Assembly (NCBI RefSeq): GCF_947495965.1
Contig: NZ_CANMBB010000003.1
Location: 248,001-312,000, forward strand
DNA: 64,000 nt
Direction of reading: 5' to 3'
Source of the DNA: an uncultured Maribacter sp.
GTDB taxonomy: Bacteria; Bacteroidota; Bacteroidia; Flavobacteriales; Flavobacteriaceae
How positions within the stretch are numbered: position 1 is the stretch's first letter; each line of letters opens with the position of its first letter. The notes beneath the pieces were generated by a model. The model made no database searches. It saw only the letters and a program-made list of their open reading frames with translations, and was not told where the DNA came from. A program made the translations under genes and the position numbers. This document shows positions 10,513-19,297 of the stretch, piece by piece.

Positions 10513-10611
10513 AGCAATTCTATTTTAATACTGACAAAAAAAAGACTTTAACGCTTAATAATAAAAACTTATTATTACCTTTTTTTAACTATAACGATAT
10601 AATCATTTTTT

Positions 10612-12507
10612 TTATTGAAAAATAACGATTCCTAAAGGAGGAATAGTTATTTCTATGGATTGTTCATGGGCGTGCCACTTCTTTTTCTGAATTTTCACTT
10701 CATTATTTTTAATACCGCTACCGCCATACTTTTTTGCATCGCTATTAAAAATTTCTTTTATTTTTTCCTTCTTTGGAATTCCTATTCTATAATTCTCTCT
10801 AGTAATTGGGGTAAAATTACAAGCGATAAAAATATCATTCTTTGTATCATGTCCTTTTCTTATATATGTAAGTATAGAGTTCTCGTGATCCCCATAATCT
10901 ATCCATTGAAAACCCTCTGGACTAAACTGCTTCTCATAAAGCGCTGGATATTCTTTATAAATTTTATTTAAGTCTTTCACAAAACTTTGCACACCAGAAT
11001 GCACATTATATTGCAATAAATGCCAGTCTAAACTTTGCTGAAAATTCCATTCCGAAGATTGCCCAAATTCTCCACCCATGAATATTAAATTTGCTCCAGG
11101 GTGCGTATACATATATCCAAAGAGTAATCTTAGATTTGCAAAACGCTGCCACTCATCTCCTGGCATACGATATAGTAATGATTGCTTACCATAAACTACC
11201 TCATCATGAGAAAATGGTAACATAAAATTTTCTGTAAAAGCATAGGTCATGCTAAAAGACAAATCATTCTGATGGTGTTTTCTATAAATAGGTTCTTTTT
11301 TAAAGTACTCAAGTGTATCATGCATCCATCCCATCATCCATTTCATACCAAATCCTAACCCCCCTAAGCTTACTGGTTTAGAAACTCCTGTAAATGCAGT
11401 AGACTCTTCTGCTATTGTTTGCACTCCTTCATAGTTCTCATAAACCGCCTGGTTTAATTCTCTAATGAAAGATAAAGCCTCTAAATTTTCATTATTACCA
11501 TATATATTTGGTTCCCACTCCCCTTCCTCTCTGGAGTAATCTAAATATATCATAGAAGCAACAGCATCTACTCTTAGAGCATCTGCATGAAATTGATCTA
11601 GCCAAAAAAGAGCATTGCTTATTAAAAATGCACGTACTTCATTTCTTCCATAATTAAAAATTAAACTTTTCCAATCTGGATGATACCCCTTTCTTCTATC
11701 TGGATGTTCGTATAAATGAGAACCATCAAAAAAGCCCAATCCATGCGAATCTTCAGGAAAATGAGAAGGTACCCAGTCTAAAATTACCCCTATATCATTT
11801 TGGTGAAACTTATCTATAAGTAATTTAAAACCTTCTGGCTCTCCAAATCTAGAAGTTGGTGCAAAATATCCTGTAAGTTGGTATCCCCAAGAAGGATCAT
11901 ACGGGTATTCCATTATTGGCATAAATTCTACATGCGTAAATCCCATTTCTTTAACATAGGACACTAAATCGTCTGCTAATTCTTCATAGGATAAAAACTT
12001 ATTTTCTGCTTTCTTTTTCCAAGATCCTAAATGTACTTCGTAAACAGAATACGGTTTATCTAGACCGTTTTTTTCTTTTCTATACCCCATCCAATTTTTA
12101 TCTTGCCAGGTATACTTTTTGTCCCAAACTATAGATGCGGTTCTTGGTGGATGCTCACAGTAACGAGCAAATGGGTCGGCTTTCTCTGTAACCGCCCCAT
12201 GATTATTAGAAAATATTTTATACTTATATATTTCCCCATGATTAACATTTGGGATAAATCCTTCCCAAATACCGCTTTCATCCCATCTTACATTTAATTG
12301 ATGTTCTCCTTCACTCCAATTATTAAAGTTACCAATTACCGAAACTGTTCTAGCAGTTGGTGCCCAGACCGCAAAATAAGTACCTTTTACTCCATTTACC
12401 TCTATAACATGAGACCCTAATTTCTCGTATAATCTATAATGTTTTCCAGATTTGAATAAATTGATATCAAAATCTGAAAATAAACTATGGGCAATAACAT
12501 TTGGCAT
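10612..12507 (-). CDS. glgB: 1,4-alpha-glucan branching enzyme
   Basis: GlgB makes the alpha-1,6 branches of glycogen. The 631-residue protein has a CBM48 module (YFAVWAPTARTVSVIGNFNNW near residue 44), the GH13 barrel with nucleophile Asp314 in ALRVDAVASM, the acid/base glutamate in IAEEST (about 367) and SHDEVVYGK, and a C-terminal beta domain. It lacks the extra N1 domain of E. coli GlgB (728 residues), as in many short-type enzymes. No glgA or glgC is nearby; the next gene is a GH31 alpha-glucosidase, so the local pair handles both branching and hydrolysis of alpha-glucan. Confidence 0.96.
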   Translation of the reverse strand: MPNVIAHSLFSDFDINLFKSGKHYRLYEKLGSHVIEVNGVKGTYFAVWAPTARTVSVIGNFNNWSEGEHQLNVRWDESGIWEGFIPNVNHGEIYKYKIFSNNHGAVTEKADPFARYCEHPPRTASIVWDKKYTWQDKNWMGYRKEKNGLDKPYSVYEVHLGSWKKKAENKFLSYEELADDLVSYVKEMGFTHVEFMPIMEYPYDPSWGYQLTGYFAPTSRFGEPEGFKLLIDKFHQNDIGVILDWVPSHFPEDSHGLGFFDGSHLYEHPDRRKGYHPDWKSLIFNYGRNEVRAFLISNALFWLDQFHADALRVDAVASMIYLDYSREEGEWEPNIYGNNENLEALSFIRELNQAVYENYEGVQTIAEESTAFTGVSKPVSLGGLGFGMKWMMGWMHDTLEYFKKEPIYRKHHQNDLSFSMTYAFTENFMLPFSHDEVVYGKQSLLYRMPGDEWQRFANLRLLFGYMYTHPGANLIFMGGEFGQSSEWNFQQSLDWHLLQYNVHSGVQSFVKDLNKIYKEYPALYEKQFSPEGFQWIDYGDHENSILTYIRKGHDTKNDIFIACNFTPITRENYRIGIPKKEKIKEIFNSDAKKYGGSGIKNNEVKIQKKKWHAHEQSIEITIPPLGIVIFQ

Positions 12508-12636
12508 AATTATGTAGTATTTATCGTAAATCTAAACAACTTTTAACAAATAACGTAGAATTTAAAATGATAGTTAAACACAAGATTTTATCTTTATGTT
12601 AAAGTATTTCTTTTTTTAAGTTGGAACGCTTTTTGA

Positions 12637-12644
12637 TAAGTTTG
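12637..12644 (+). promoter_or_regulatory. Candidate -7 element for the collagen-like lipoprotein gene
   Basis: TAAGTTTG (12637-12644) matches TAnnTTTG about 50 bases before the ATG at 12696. A TTG lies at 12621, but the 13-base spacer is shorter than usual, so only the -7 part is convincing. Confidence 0.4.
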
Positions 12645-12695
12645 TTTTAACAAATTAAACAAAATAATCTACACTACTAATTTAAAAGTATTATT

Positions 12696-13250
12696 ATGAA
12701 AAAAATAGGAGCTTATATCGGAGTCTTTTTAAGTTTATTTATAATTGCCTGTGAAGGCCCACAAGGACCTCCTGGTTTTGATGGCTTTGACGGTGAAGAT
12801 GGGATTGATGGTTCTATTTTTGAAGCAGAAGCTTTTGAAATTAATGTAGACATGACATTAAATTCTGATACAAATACCTATGAATACCTAGCAACTAATT
12901 ATAGTAATGGAATAACTGTTTTAGAAAGTGATGTTGTTCTCATATATAGATTAGAAGAGGTAGATAACGGAGTAGATATTTGGAGACAATTACCACAACC
13001 CATTATTACTGAAAATGGAACTTCTTTTTATAATTTTGATTTTACAGCAGGTGATTATAGTATTTACTTAGAGCCAGAATTTGATGCAAACCTTGTACCT
13101 ATAGATTTAACAGACAATCAATGGTTTAGAATAGTCATTATACCTGCTAAGATTCTAAACAGCAGCAATCTAGACAAAACAAATCTTTCTTCGCTTTTAC
13201 AAAACATTGGAATAGAAGAAAATGAAATTGAAAAATTTGAGTTAAAATAA
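12696..13250 (+). CDS. Lipoprotein with short collagen-like Gly-X-Y stretch
   Basis: A 184-residue predicted lipoprotein. The signal peptide MKKIGAYIGVFLSLFIIAC ends at Cys19 and is followed at once by about six Gly-X-Y triplets (GPQGPPGFDGFDGEDGIDG), then an acidic globular domain without known motif. Similar collagen-like starts are common among Bacteroidota surface lipoproteins; the Gly-X-Y piece is too short for a stable triple helix alone and may act as a linker or export tag. The gene has its own promoter-like element and stands alone between glgB and msrB. Function unknown. Confidence 0.75.
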   Translation: MKKIGAYIGVFLSLFIIACEGPQGPPGFDGFDGEDGIDGSIFEAEAFEINVDMTLNSDTNTYEYLATNYSNGITVLESDVVLIYRLEEVDNGVDIWRQLPQPIITENGTSFYNFDFTAGDYSIYLEPEFDANLVPIDLTDNQWFRIVIIPAKILNSSNLDKTNLSSLLQNIGIEENEIEKFELK

Positions 13251-13322
13251 GTTTAATATAAAATAGCCATTTTTCTCTGAAAGGTTTGTAGTTTATACAC
13301 GTCTACTAATAGAAAAGAAAAT

Positions 13323-13802
13323 ATGTATCTAAAAATTATAGCTGTATTATTTTTTGTAGCTACCAGCTGCAAAGGAATTTCTCAAAAGAAAGAGGACAAA
13401 AAAGAGACTTATAAAGTTTCTAAAACAGATGCAGAATGGAGAAAAGAACTTACAGATATGCAATACTATATTCTTAGACAAGCGGGAACAGAACCTGCTG
13501 GCACAAGTAAACTTCTACATAACAAAAAAGAAGGCGTTTATGTATGTGCAGCTTGTAGCACCCCACTATTTAAAAGTGAAAATAAATTTAATTCTGGAAC
13601 AGGATGGCCTAGTTTTGATACTGAAATAATAGGAAATGTAGCTTTTGATGTAGATTATAAAATTGGATATGAAAGAACAGAGGAGCATTGTGCAAACTGT
13701 GGCGGTCATTTAGGACATGTTTTTAATGACGGACCCAAAAACACTACCGGAGAAAGACATTGTATAAATGGAGAGGCATTAAAATTTATCCCAAAAAAAT
13801 AA
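13323..13802 (+). CDS. msrB: Peptide-methionine (R)-S-oxide reductase, exported lipoprotein
   Basis: MsrB reduces methionine-R-sulfoxide in oxidised proteins. The 159-residue protein has the SelR domain with zinc cysteines in CAAC (about residue 75) and CANCGGH, the NSGTGWPSF motif and the catalytic cysteine in RHCINGEALKF near residue 146. The N-terminus MYLKIIAVLFFVATSC looks like a lipoprotein signal with a loose lipobox, cysteine 16. This places the enzyme in the periplasm, where it would repair envelope proteins. It is followed by a strong terminator. Confidence 0.95.
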   Translation: MYLKIIAVLFFVATSCKGISQKKEDKKETYKVSKTDAEWRKELTDMQYYILRQAGTEPAGTSKLLHNKKEGVYVCAACSTPLFKSENKFNSGTGWPSFDTEIIGNVAFDVDYKIGYERTEEHCANCGGHLGHVFNDGPKNTTGERHCINGEALKFIPKK

Positions 13803-13815
13803 TCTAATAAAAAAT

Positions 13816-13864
13816 AAAAGCAGCTATAATAAGATACTATTTAATCTTGCTATAGCTGCTTTTT
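13816..13864 (+). terminator. msrB terminator
   Basis: Arms GCAGCTATA (13820-13828) and TATAGCTGC (13851-13859) pair perfectly and are followed by a T-run, 14 bases or so after the msrB stop. Confidence 0.85.
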
Positions 13865-13939
13865 TATTTCCTATTTCTCTTTGTGCCACGTAACACATAT
13901 TAATTTAATTTTGAATTATATCTTTTCAGTTTGGTTTCG

Positions 13940-13947
13940 TACTTTTG
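13940..13947 (+). promoter_or_regulatory. lpdA -7 element
   Basis: TACTTTTG matches TAnnTTTG, 30 bases before the ATG at 13978. It lies where a longer in-frame start (13945) would begin, which argues that translation starts at 13978. Confidence 0.55.
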
Positions 13948-13977
13948 CTATTCAAATTTTATATAAAAAATAGATAT

Positions 13978-15369
13978 ATGAGCACTTTTGATGTTATTGT
14001 TTTAGGTAGTGGACCTGGAGGTTATGTAGCTGCAATTAGAGCCTCTCAATTAGGGCTTAAAACTGCTATTATAGAAAAAGAAAGTCTTGGTGGCATTTGT
14101 TTAAATTGGGGTTGTATACCTACTAAAGCTTTAATTAAATCCGCTCAAGTATTTGAGTATCTTAAACATGCAGAAGATTACGGACTTAAAGCAGATAATA
14201 TTGATAAAGATTTTGATGCTGTTATAAAACGTAGTAGAAATGTTGCAGATGGAATGAGCAAAGGGGTTCAATTCTTAATGAAAAAGAACAAAATTGAAGT
14301 AATTAATGGTTTTGGAAAATTAAAACCAGGTAAAAAAATTGATGTTACTGCAGAAGATGGCTCCGTTACAGAATATGCTGCACAAAATATTATTATCGCA
14401 ACTGGTGCTCGTAGTAGAGAGCTACCAAGCTTACCTCAAGATGGAAAGAAAATAATAGGATACAGACAAGCATTAAGCCTAGATAAACAACCAAAAGAAA
14501 TGATAGTTGTTGGTAGTGGTGCTATTGGGGTAGAGTTCGCTTATTTCTACAACGCAATGGGAACTAAAGTTACTGTAGTAGAATACCTTCCAAACATTGT
14601 TCCTGTAGAGGATGAAGACGTTTCTAAGCAATTAGCACGTAGTCTTAAAAAATCTGGAATTAAAGTAATGACATCTGCCGAAGTTACCTCTGTAGACACT
14701 TCTGGAAAAGGTGTAAAAGCCACTATAAAAACTTCTAAAGGAGAACAAGTTTTAGAGGCCGACATAGTTCTTTCTGCTGTTGGTATTAAAACCAATATAG
14801 AGAATATAGGATTAGAAGAGGTTGGTATTGCTACCGATAGAGATAAGATTTTAGTAAACGATTTTTACCAAACAAACATTCCTGGTTACTTTGCTATTGG
14901 AGATATTACTCCTGGTCCAGCTTTAGCACATGTTGCTTCTGCAGAAGGTATTCTTTGCGTAGAAAAAATTGCAGGAATGCATATTGAAGCTTTAGATTAT
15001 AGCAATATTCCTGGTTGTACTTACTGTTCTCCAGAAATTGCCTCTGTAGGTCTAACAGAAAAGGCTGCTAAAGAACAAGGCTTAGATATTAAAGTTGGTA
15101 AATTCCCTTTCACGGCAAGTGGTAAAGCTAAAGCTTCTGGTACTCCAGATGGTTTTGTAAAAGTAATTTTTGATGCTAAATATGGCGAATGGTTAGGTTG
15201 CCATATGATTGGTGCTGGTGTTACGGATATGATTGCAGAAGCTGTTGTTGCTCGTAAATTAGAAACTACTGGCCACGAAATTTTAAAAGCTGTACACCCA
15301 CACCCAACTATGAGTGAAGCTGTTATGGAAGCCGTAGCAGATGCTTATGACGAAGTAATACATTTATAA
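13978..15369 (+). CDS. lpdA: Dihydrolipoyl dehydrogenase
   Basis: The E3 subunit of pyruvate and 2-oxoglutarate dehydrogenase complexes, which re-oxidises dihydrolipoamide with NAD+. The 463-residue protein opens with the FAD-binding VLGSGPGGYVAAIRA, followed by the redox disulfide GGICLNWGCIPTK, the NAD-binding VVGSGAIGVEFA, and the C-terminal HPHPTMSEA dimer motif with the active-site histidine. The start at 13978 places MSTFDVIVLG at the N-terminus, normal for the family; an ATG 33 bases upstream lies in the promoter. No E1 or E2 gene is adjacent. A terminator follows. Confidence 0.97.
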   Translation: MSTFDVIVLGSGPGGYVAAIRASQLGLKTAIIEKESLGGICLNWGCIPTKALIKSAQVFEYLKHAEDYGLKADNIDKDFDAVIKRSRNVADGMSKGVQFLMKKNKIEVINGFGKLKPGKKIDVTAEDGSVTEYAAQNIIIATGARSRELPSLPQDGKKIIGYRQALSLDKQPKEMIVVGSGAIGVEFAYFYNAMGTKVTVVEYLPNIVPVEDEDVSKQLARSLKKSGIKVMTSAEVTSVDTSGKGVKATIKTSKGEQVLEADIVLSAVGIKTNIENIGLEEVGIATDRDKILVNDFYQTNIPGYFAIGDITPGPALAHVASAEGILCVEKIAGMHIEALDYSNIPGCTYCSPEIASVGLTEKAAKEQGLDIKVGKFPFTASGKAKASGTPDGFVKVIFDAKYGEWLGCHMIGAGVTDMIAEAVVARKLETTGHEILKAVHPHPTMSEAVMEAVADAYDEVIHL

Positions 15370-15386
15370 AATTAAAATAAATTCAG

Positions 15387-15420
15387 AGCAGCAATACCTT
15401 CTTGTTATTGCTGCTTTTTT
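15387..15420 (+). terminator. lpdA terminator
   Basis: Perfect 10-base arms AGCAGCAATA (15387-15396) and TATTGCTGCT (15406-15415), followed by a T-run, lie 17 bases past the lpdA stop. Confidence 0.9.
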
Positions 15421-15433
15421 ATACAATATACTT

Positions 15434-15712
15434 ATGCTTAAAATATTTAGACTTACAGCCATTTTAGAAGGTATCTCTTATTTACTTTTATTTGGACTAA
15501 CCATGCCTCTTAAATATTTAGCAAACATTCCAGAGCCTAATAAACTTGTAGGTTACGCCCATGGCTTTCTTTTTATAGCTTACGTTATATTAGCTATTAT
15601 TTTTTGGTTCGAAAAAAAATGGAGTATAAAACGCTTATGTATATTACTAATAGCATCTCTACTACCTTTTGCTACTTTTTATGTTGATAAAAAGTATTTA
15701 AAGAATTTATAA
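15434..15712 (+). CDS. DUF3817 small membrane protein
   Basis: A 92-residue protein with about three hydrophobic helices, containing RLTAILEGISYLLLFGL and GYAHGFLFIAYVILA, which are the hallmarks of DUF3817 (YdzA-like) membrane proteins. Their function is unknown. It starts only 14 bases after the lpdA terminator, so its promoter must lie in or before that terminator, or it depends on read-through. Charged residues and the final KKYLKNL suggest a cytoplasmic tail. Confidence 0.82.
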   Translation: MLKIFRLTAILEGISYLLLFGLTMPLKYLANIPEPNKLVGYAHGFLFIAYVILAIIFWFEKKWSIKRLCILLIASLLPFATFYVDKKYLKNL

Positions 15713-15725
15713 AAAAGCTATTATA

Positions 15726-16445
15726 TTATTTAGCAATTAAATCGCAATACCAGAAAGAAGTGTCCCAGGAAGGGTCTTCTACAAAACAATCATCATCATT
15801 CTTTGAAGAGGTATAGTTTTTAAGAACTTTTTCTCCAATAGTAAAGTCTATTGGATTTTTAAAAATTGGACCATCATATACAAAAGTATGAAACTCACCA
15901 TTTTCCCCACAAAAATCTACATTTTCTGGCAAATCATTAATAAAGCTTTCATCTACAATTCTACCACAAAAAGAAACATCTAATACTTTTGCATTAACGC
16001 AAACCGTAATTGCCTTATAACCTTTCTTTAAAAACTCTTGCAATAGCTTTTTCGTGTCTTTTTTCCACAATGGAAATACAGCCTCTACTCCTACTTCTGC
16101 TAATTTTTCTTCTCTATATGCACGCAAATCTTCTAAAAAAATATCTCCAAAAAAAGCATATTTAAAACCTTTACTAGTTAGGTTCTCCATAACCTTTTTC
16201 ATAGCGCTATTATAGCTTTGCAAACTAACATTACCAGCTAATTCTATTTTTTCTAAGGGAATACCTATAGCTTTTGCTTGTTGTTCTAACAAATTTATAG
16301 ACAAGCCATGCATAGAAACTCTATTAAAATCTGTATTTACAGTAGTTACAAGTTTAGATATTATATATTCCTTACTTGCCAAAACTTTATCTAAAGCAAG
16401 CATAGCATCTTTGCCACTACTCCAATTAAAATAAGCCTTTTTCAA
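15726..16445 (-). CDS. Dph6-related ATP pyrophosphatase (PP-loop enzyme), TTG start
   Basis: A 239-residue PP-loop ATPase of the diphthine-ammonia ligase-like (Dph6/MJ0570) family. The PP-loop WSSGKDAML sits at residues 8-16, with family motifs YAFFGDIFLEDLR and GENGEFHTFVYDGPIF. Bacteria have no diphthamide, so the substrate is unknown. The only possible start before the PP-loop is TTG at 16445, because the codon just before it is the aroQ TAA stop in the same frame. The gene is therefore directly coupled to aroQ. Confidence 0.88.
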   Translation of the reverse strand: MKKAYFNWSSGKDAMLALDKVLASKEYIISKLVTTVNTDFNRVSMHGLSINLLEQQAKAIGIPLEKIELAGNVSLQSYNSAMKKVMENLTSKGFKYAFFGDIFLEDLRAYREEKLAEVGVEAVFPLWKKDTKKLLQEFLKKGYKAITVCVNAKVLDVSFCGRIVDESFINDLPENVDFCGENGEFHTFVYDGPIFKNPIDFTIGEKVLKNYTSSKNDDDCFVEDPSWDTSFWYCDLIAK

Positions 16446-16859
16446 TTATAAAAAACTCTGGATTGCTAAATCATAACTCTGAAGTCCAAACCCTAGAATT
16501 ACTCCTTTTGCTCCTGAAGATATATAGGAAACATGCCTAAAATCTTCTCTTTTGTGCGTGTTAGATATGTGTACTTCTATAACAGGAGTTTCCACAGCCT
16601 TAACAGCATCTCCTATACCTACAGATGTATGCGTATAAGCCGCTGCATTTAAAACTATACCGTCATAAGAAAAACCTACTTCTTGTATTTTTCCTATAAG
16701 CTCTCCTTCTATATTAGATTGATAATACTCTAATTGAACAGTAGTAAATTTAGATTGTAAGACCTTAAAATATTCTTCAAAAGTTTGCTTCCCATAAACC
16801 TCAGGTTCACGCTTTCCTAACAAGTTTAAATTAGGCCCATTAAGTATTAGAATTTTCAT
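16446..16859 (-). CDS. aroQ: 3-dehydroquinate dehydratase, type II
   Basis: AroQ catalyses the third step of the shikimate pathway, making 3-dehydroshikimate for aromatic amino acids. The protein is 137 residues from the ATG at 16859, beginning MKILILNGPNLNLLGKREPEVYG, with the catalytic tyrosine in EVYG, the NAAAYTHTS motif and EVHISNTHKRE. An ATG 15 bases further upstream would add only MYFYV and is less likely. It is the first gene of a two-gene unit with the Dph6-like gene: its stop codon directly abuts the next start in the same reading frame. Confidence 0.96.
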   Translation of the reverse strand: MKILILNGPNLNLLGKREPEVYGKQTFEEYFKVLQSKFTTVQLEYYQSNIEGELIGKIQEVGFSYDGIVLNAAAYTHTSVGIGDAVKAVETPVIEVHISNTHKREDFRHVSYISSGAKGVILGFGLQSYDLAIQSFL

Positions 16860-16929
16860 AACATAAAAATACAAATAATTATGCCTTGCAATGAAGAGAA
16901 ACTACATCATTATTTAATAATATTGAAAA

Positions 16930-17454
16930 TTAAAAAAGAAATAGATATTCTAAAATAACTGAAGAAAATTGAACATCATCATTAACAACAAAATAAGAAA
17001 TATTAACCTCATTAGTACCATCTCTAAGATCCATACCTAAAGAAGGTCTAAAATAAAGTGCTCCTTCATTTCCTTTGTCAATACCAATTGCATAACCAAT
17101 ATCACTTCCAAATTTAAAACCAACATTTTTTCCAGGATATATTCTTAATGAAGCTCCTAATGGTATGTATTGAAGGTTATCAAATCCTGACTCTGTAGAT
17201 ACGCTTCCGCTAGGTACTTCTTTCTCTCCAAAGGCATTAAAAAAACCTGTTGTAACTCCAATATCTAATGCTTTAGAAACTCCCCAATGATGGTACATAT
17301 CTACACCTAATCCAAAACTATAATCTTCAGAAAAGTCTCCTATTACCAGTCCTCCGTTTAGGCCTGCTCTAAAATTTGTTCGGTCTACATTTCGTTGGGC
17401 ACTTAATGTTATTGTTACAAAAGCGAATAATAAGATAAATACATTTTTTTTCAT
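16930..17454 (-). CDS. Outer membrane beta-barrel protein
   Basis: A 174-residue protein with a cleavable signal peptide (MKKNVFILLFAFVTITLSAQ) followed by alternating hydrophobic/polar strands rich in glycine and aromatic residues, for example FRAGLNGGLVIGDF, and an aromatic C-terminus (VILEYLFLF). This is the usual profile of a small eight-stranded outer membrane barrel. It is not further assignable. It is separated by 175 bases from a second barrel gene on the same strand; the two are not close in sequence. Confidence 0.7.
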   Translation of the reverse strand: MKKNVFILLFAFVTITLSAQRNVDRTNFRAGLNGGLVIGDFSEDYSFGLGVDMYHHWGVSKALDIGVTTGFFNAFGEKEVPSGSVSTESGFDNLQYIPLGASLRIYPGKNVGFKFGSDIGYAIGIDKGNEGALYFRPSLGMDLRDGTNEVNISYFVVNDDVQFSSVILEYLFLF

Positions 17455-17582
17455 GATTGGTTTATTTATAGAGCTGTAAATATAATTGCAACATACCCTA
17501 TTACCGCATTTTTGTTGTGAGTGTTAAAAATATAGTGGTAGAACTACAAACTAAGTAGTTTATATTTATTTTAAAGCATAAA

Positions 17583-17607
17583 AAAAGCAGGAAAAAATTC
17601 CTGCTTA
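17583..17607 (-). terminator. Terminator after the second beta-barrel gene
   Basis: AGCAGG (17586-17591) and CCTGCT (17600-17605) form a hairpin followed by a T-run on the minus strand, about 25 bases after the stop of the gene ending at 17630. Confidence 0.75.
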
Positions 17608-17629
17608 ATTAATAATTTATTGTTATTAT

Positions 17630-18229
17630 TTACAAAAAGTAAACTGCAGATAGTTGTAGTACTCTGTTTTTAGATTTTGTGTCCTTTATGGCATTTATAA
17701 AACCAGCGCTAAATCTTAATTGAAAATAAAAATTATCATCTAAACGGTATCCTGCTCCAGCACCTAAACCAAAATCTATTGTATTAGATTCTAAAAAAGT
17801 GTTTGTACCACCGCCGCCAAAGCTATTACCATCTAAATTATCAGCAAACAACACTCCAATATGAGGGCCTGCTTCTATATATAATTCATCCCAAACATTA
17901 TATTTTGCCATAACAGGTACTGTTAAATACCAAAAGTTTAAATCGTCCTCAAAAAAACCTCCACTACCTTGTAAAGAAACTAAAGCTTCTGGTTGTATAA
18001 TTATCTTATCACTAAAAGGAACTTCTAATACCGCTCCTAAATGAAAACCTGGCTTAGAATCATAACTATACCTAGAATCTCCTCCTAAAGAAGAAATATT
18101 AAGACCTACTTTACCACCAAATTTAATATCGCTAGAAGAAGATGATGTTGTTCCTTGAATTACTTGAGCATTCATTTGCATAAGTCCTAAACTTAAAAAT
18201 GCTACTAATACATAAATACTTTTTTTCAT
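17630..18229 (-). CDS. PorT-family outer membrane beta-barrel protein
   Basis: A 199-residue protein with signal peptide MKKSIYVLVAFLSLGLMQMNAQ and a barrel domain typical of the PorT/outer-membrane-beta-barrel (OMP_b-brl_2) family: FGGKVGLNISSLGG, PGFHLGAVLEVPFSDKIIIQPEALVS, IEAGPHIGVLF and LGAGAGYRLDD. The ATG at 18229 is chosen because it starts the signal peptide; the frame is open a further 48 bases upstream, across the promoter. It probably sits in the outer membrane. Function unknown. Confidence 0.82.
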   Translation of the reverse strand: MKKSIYVLVAFLSLGLMQMNAQVIQGTTSSSSSDIKFGGKVGLNISSLGGDSRYSYDSKPGFHLGAVLEVPFSDKIIIQPEALVSLQGSGGFFEDDLNFWYLTVPVMAKYNVWDELYIEAGPHIGVLFADNLDGNSFGGGGTNTFLESNTIDFGLGAGAGYRLDDNFYFQLRFSAGFINAIKDTKSKNRVLQLSAVYFL

Positions 18230-18254
18230 ATCATTAGTGTTTTTTAATGAGTCC

Positions 18255-18262
18255 CAAATGTA
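18255..18262 (-). promoter_or_regulatory. -7 element of the PorT-family gene
   Basis: TACATTTG on the minus strand (18262-18255) matches TAnnTTTG 26 bases before the ATG at 18229. Confidence 0.5.
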
Positions 18263-18397
18263 CATAATTATGCGCATTTGAATAAAAAAGCATCTTAAAA
18301 TATGTATTACTTTATTCCAAATAAATGTGGCATTCTTAACATTATAAAAAATTAATAGGTTAAGTAGAATAAAAAGTGGATTACTATCTTTACTATT

Positions 18398-19294
18398 ATG
18401 AATTGGAAACAGGCCTTACAAGATTTTGAACATTATCTTAAGCTAGAAAGAGGGCTATCTGCTAATTCTATTAAAAATTACATTTTAGATGTAGAAAAAC
18501 TAACTCTTTTTCTTGCCACATACAACTTAAAACCACTGCCATTAACCATAAATAAAGAAACCATACAACAGTTTGTTTATGAAGTTGCCAAAGTGGTAAA
18601 TCCTAGATCGCAAGCAAGAATAATATCTGGTCTAAAAAGTTTTTTTAATTATTTAGTTTTTGAGGATTATAGAGAAGACAATCCTATGGATTTAATAGAG
18701 TCTCCAAAAATTGGAAGAAAATTACCAGACACTTTATCTGAAGAAGAAATAAACGATTTAATAGGTGCTATTGATTTAAGCAAACCAGAAGGAGAACGTA
18801 ACCGAGCAATTATTGAAACTCTTTATGGTTGCGGGTTACGTGTTACAGAATTGGTAGATTTAAAAATTTCTGATTTATATTTTGATGAAGATTTTATTAA
18901 AGTTACTGGCAAAGGAAATAAACAACGCTTTGTACCTATTAGTACTATAAATAAAAAATACATCTCTATTTATAAAAAAGAAATACGAACCCACTTAGAT
19001 ATAAAAAAAGGCTTTGAAGATACTTTGTTTTTAAACCGTAGAGGTAGGCAACTAACTAGAGCCATGATATTTACTATAGTAAAACAATTAGCAGAAAAAA
19101 TAGGGCTGCATAAAAATATAAGCCCGCATACGTTTAGACATTCTTTTGCTACACATTTATTAGAAAATGGTGCAGATTTAAGAGCTATACAGCAAATGCT
19201 TGGCCATGAAAGTATTACTACAACTGAAATATATATGCATGTAGACCGCAGCCATTTAGCAGAGGTTATGCATAAGTTTCATCCAAGGAATTAA
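18398..19294 (+). CDS. xerD: Tyrosine recombinase XerD
   Basis: XerD acts with XerC at the dif site to resolve chromosome dimers before division. The 298-residue protein has the N-terminal SAM-like core-binding domain (residues 1-90) and the catalytic domain with Arg148 (CGLRVTEL), His244 and Arg247 (HTFRHSFATH), His270 (GHES) and Tyr279 (EIYMHV). The lysine lies in the beta-hairpin GKGNKQRFVP. Length and context (no integrase-type neighbours, no att sites) fit the housekeeping enzyme, though XerC cannot be excluded. It is divergent from the PorT-like gene. Confidence 0.92.
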   Translation: MNWKQALQDFEHYLKLERGLSANSIKNYILDVEKLTLFLATYNLKPLPLTINKETIQQFVYEVAKVVNPRSQARIISGLKSFFNYLVFEDYREDNPMDLIESPKIGRKLPDTLSEEEINDLIGAIDLSKPEGERNRAIIETLYGCGLRVTELVDLKISDLYFDEDFIKVTGKGNKQRFVPISTINKKYISIYKKEIRTHLDIKKGFEDTLFLNRRGRQLTRAMIFTIVKQLAEKIGLHKNISPHTFRHSFATHLLENGADLRAIQQMLGHESITTTEIYMHVDRSHLAEVMHKFHPRN

Positions 19295-19297
19295 AAC

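Noticed and set aside
12103-12297. Small plus-strand ORF inside glgB (and similar ORFs inside lon, guaA, pyrG, GH31)
   Set aside because: Antisense shadows of highly conserved genes, with no signal or promoter of their own.
16446-16859. aroQ-Dph6 as one fused gene
   Set aside because: A clear TAA separates them and both parts have complete family domains; fusion kept only as a hypothesis.
18398-19294. XerD as the integrase of a mobile element
   Set aside because: No att repeats, no tRNA, no cargo genes and core-gene neighbours; the protein matches housekeeping XerD.
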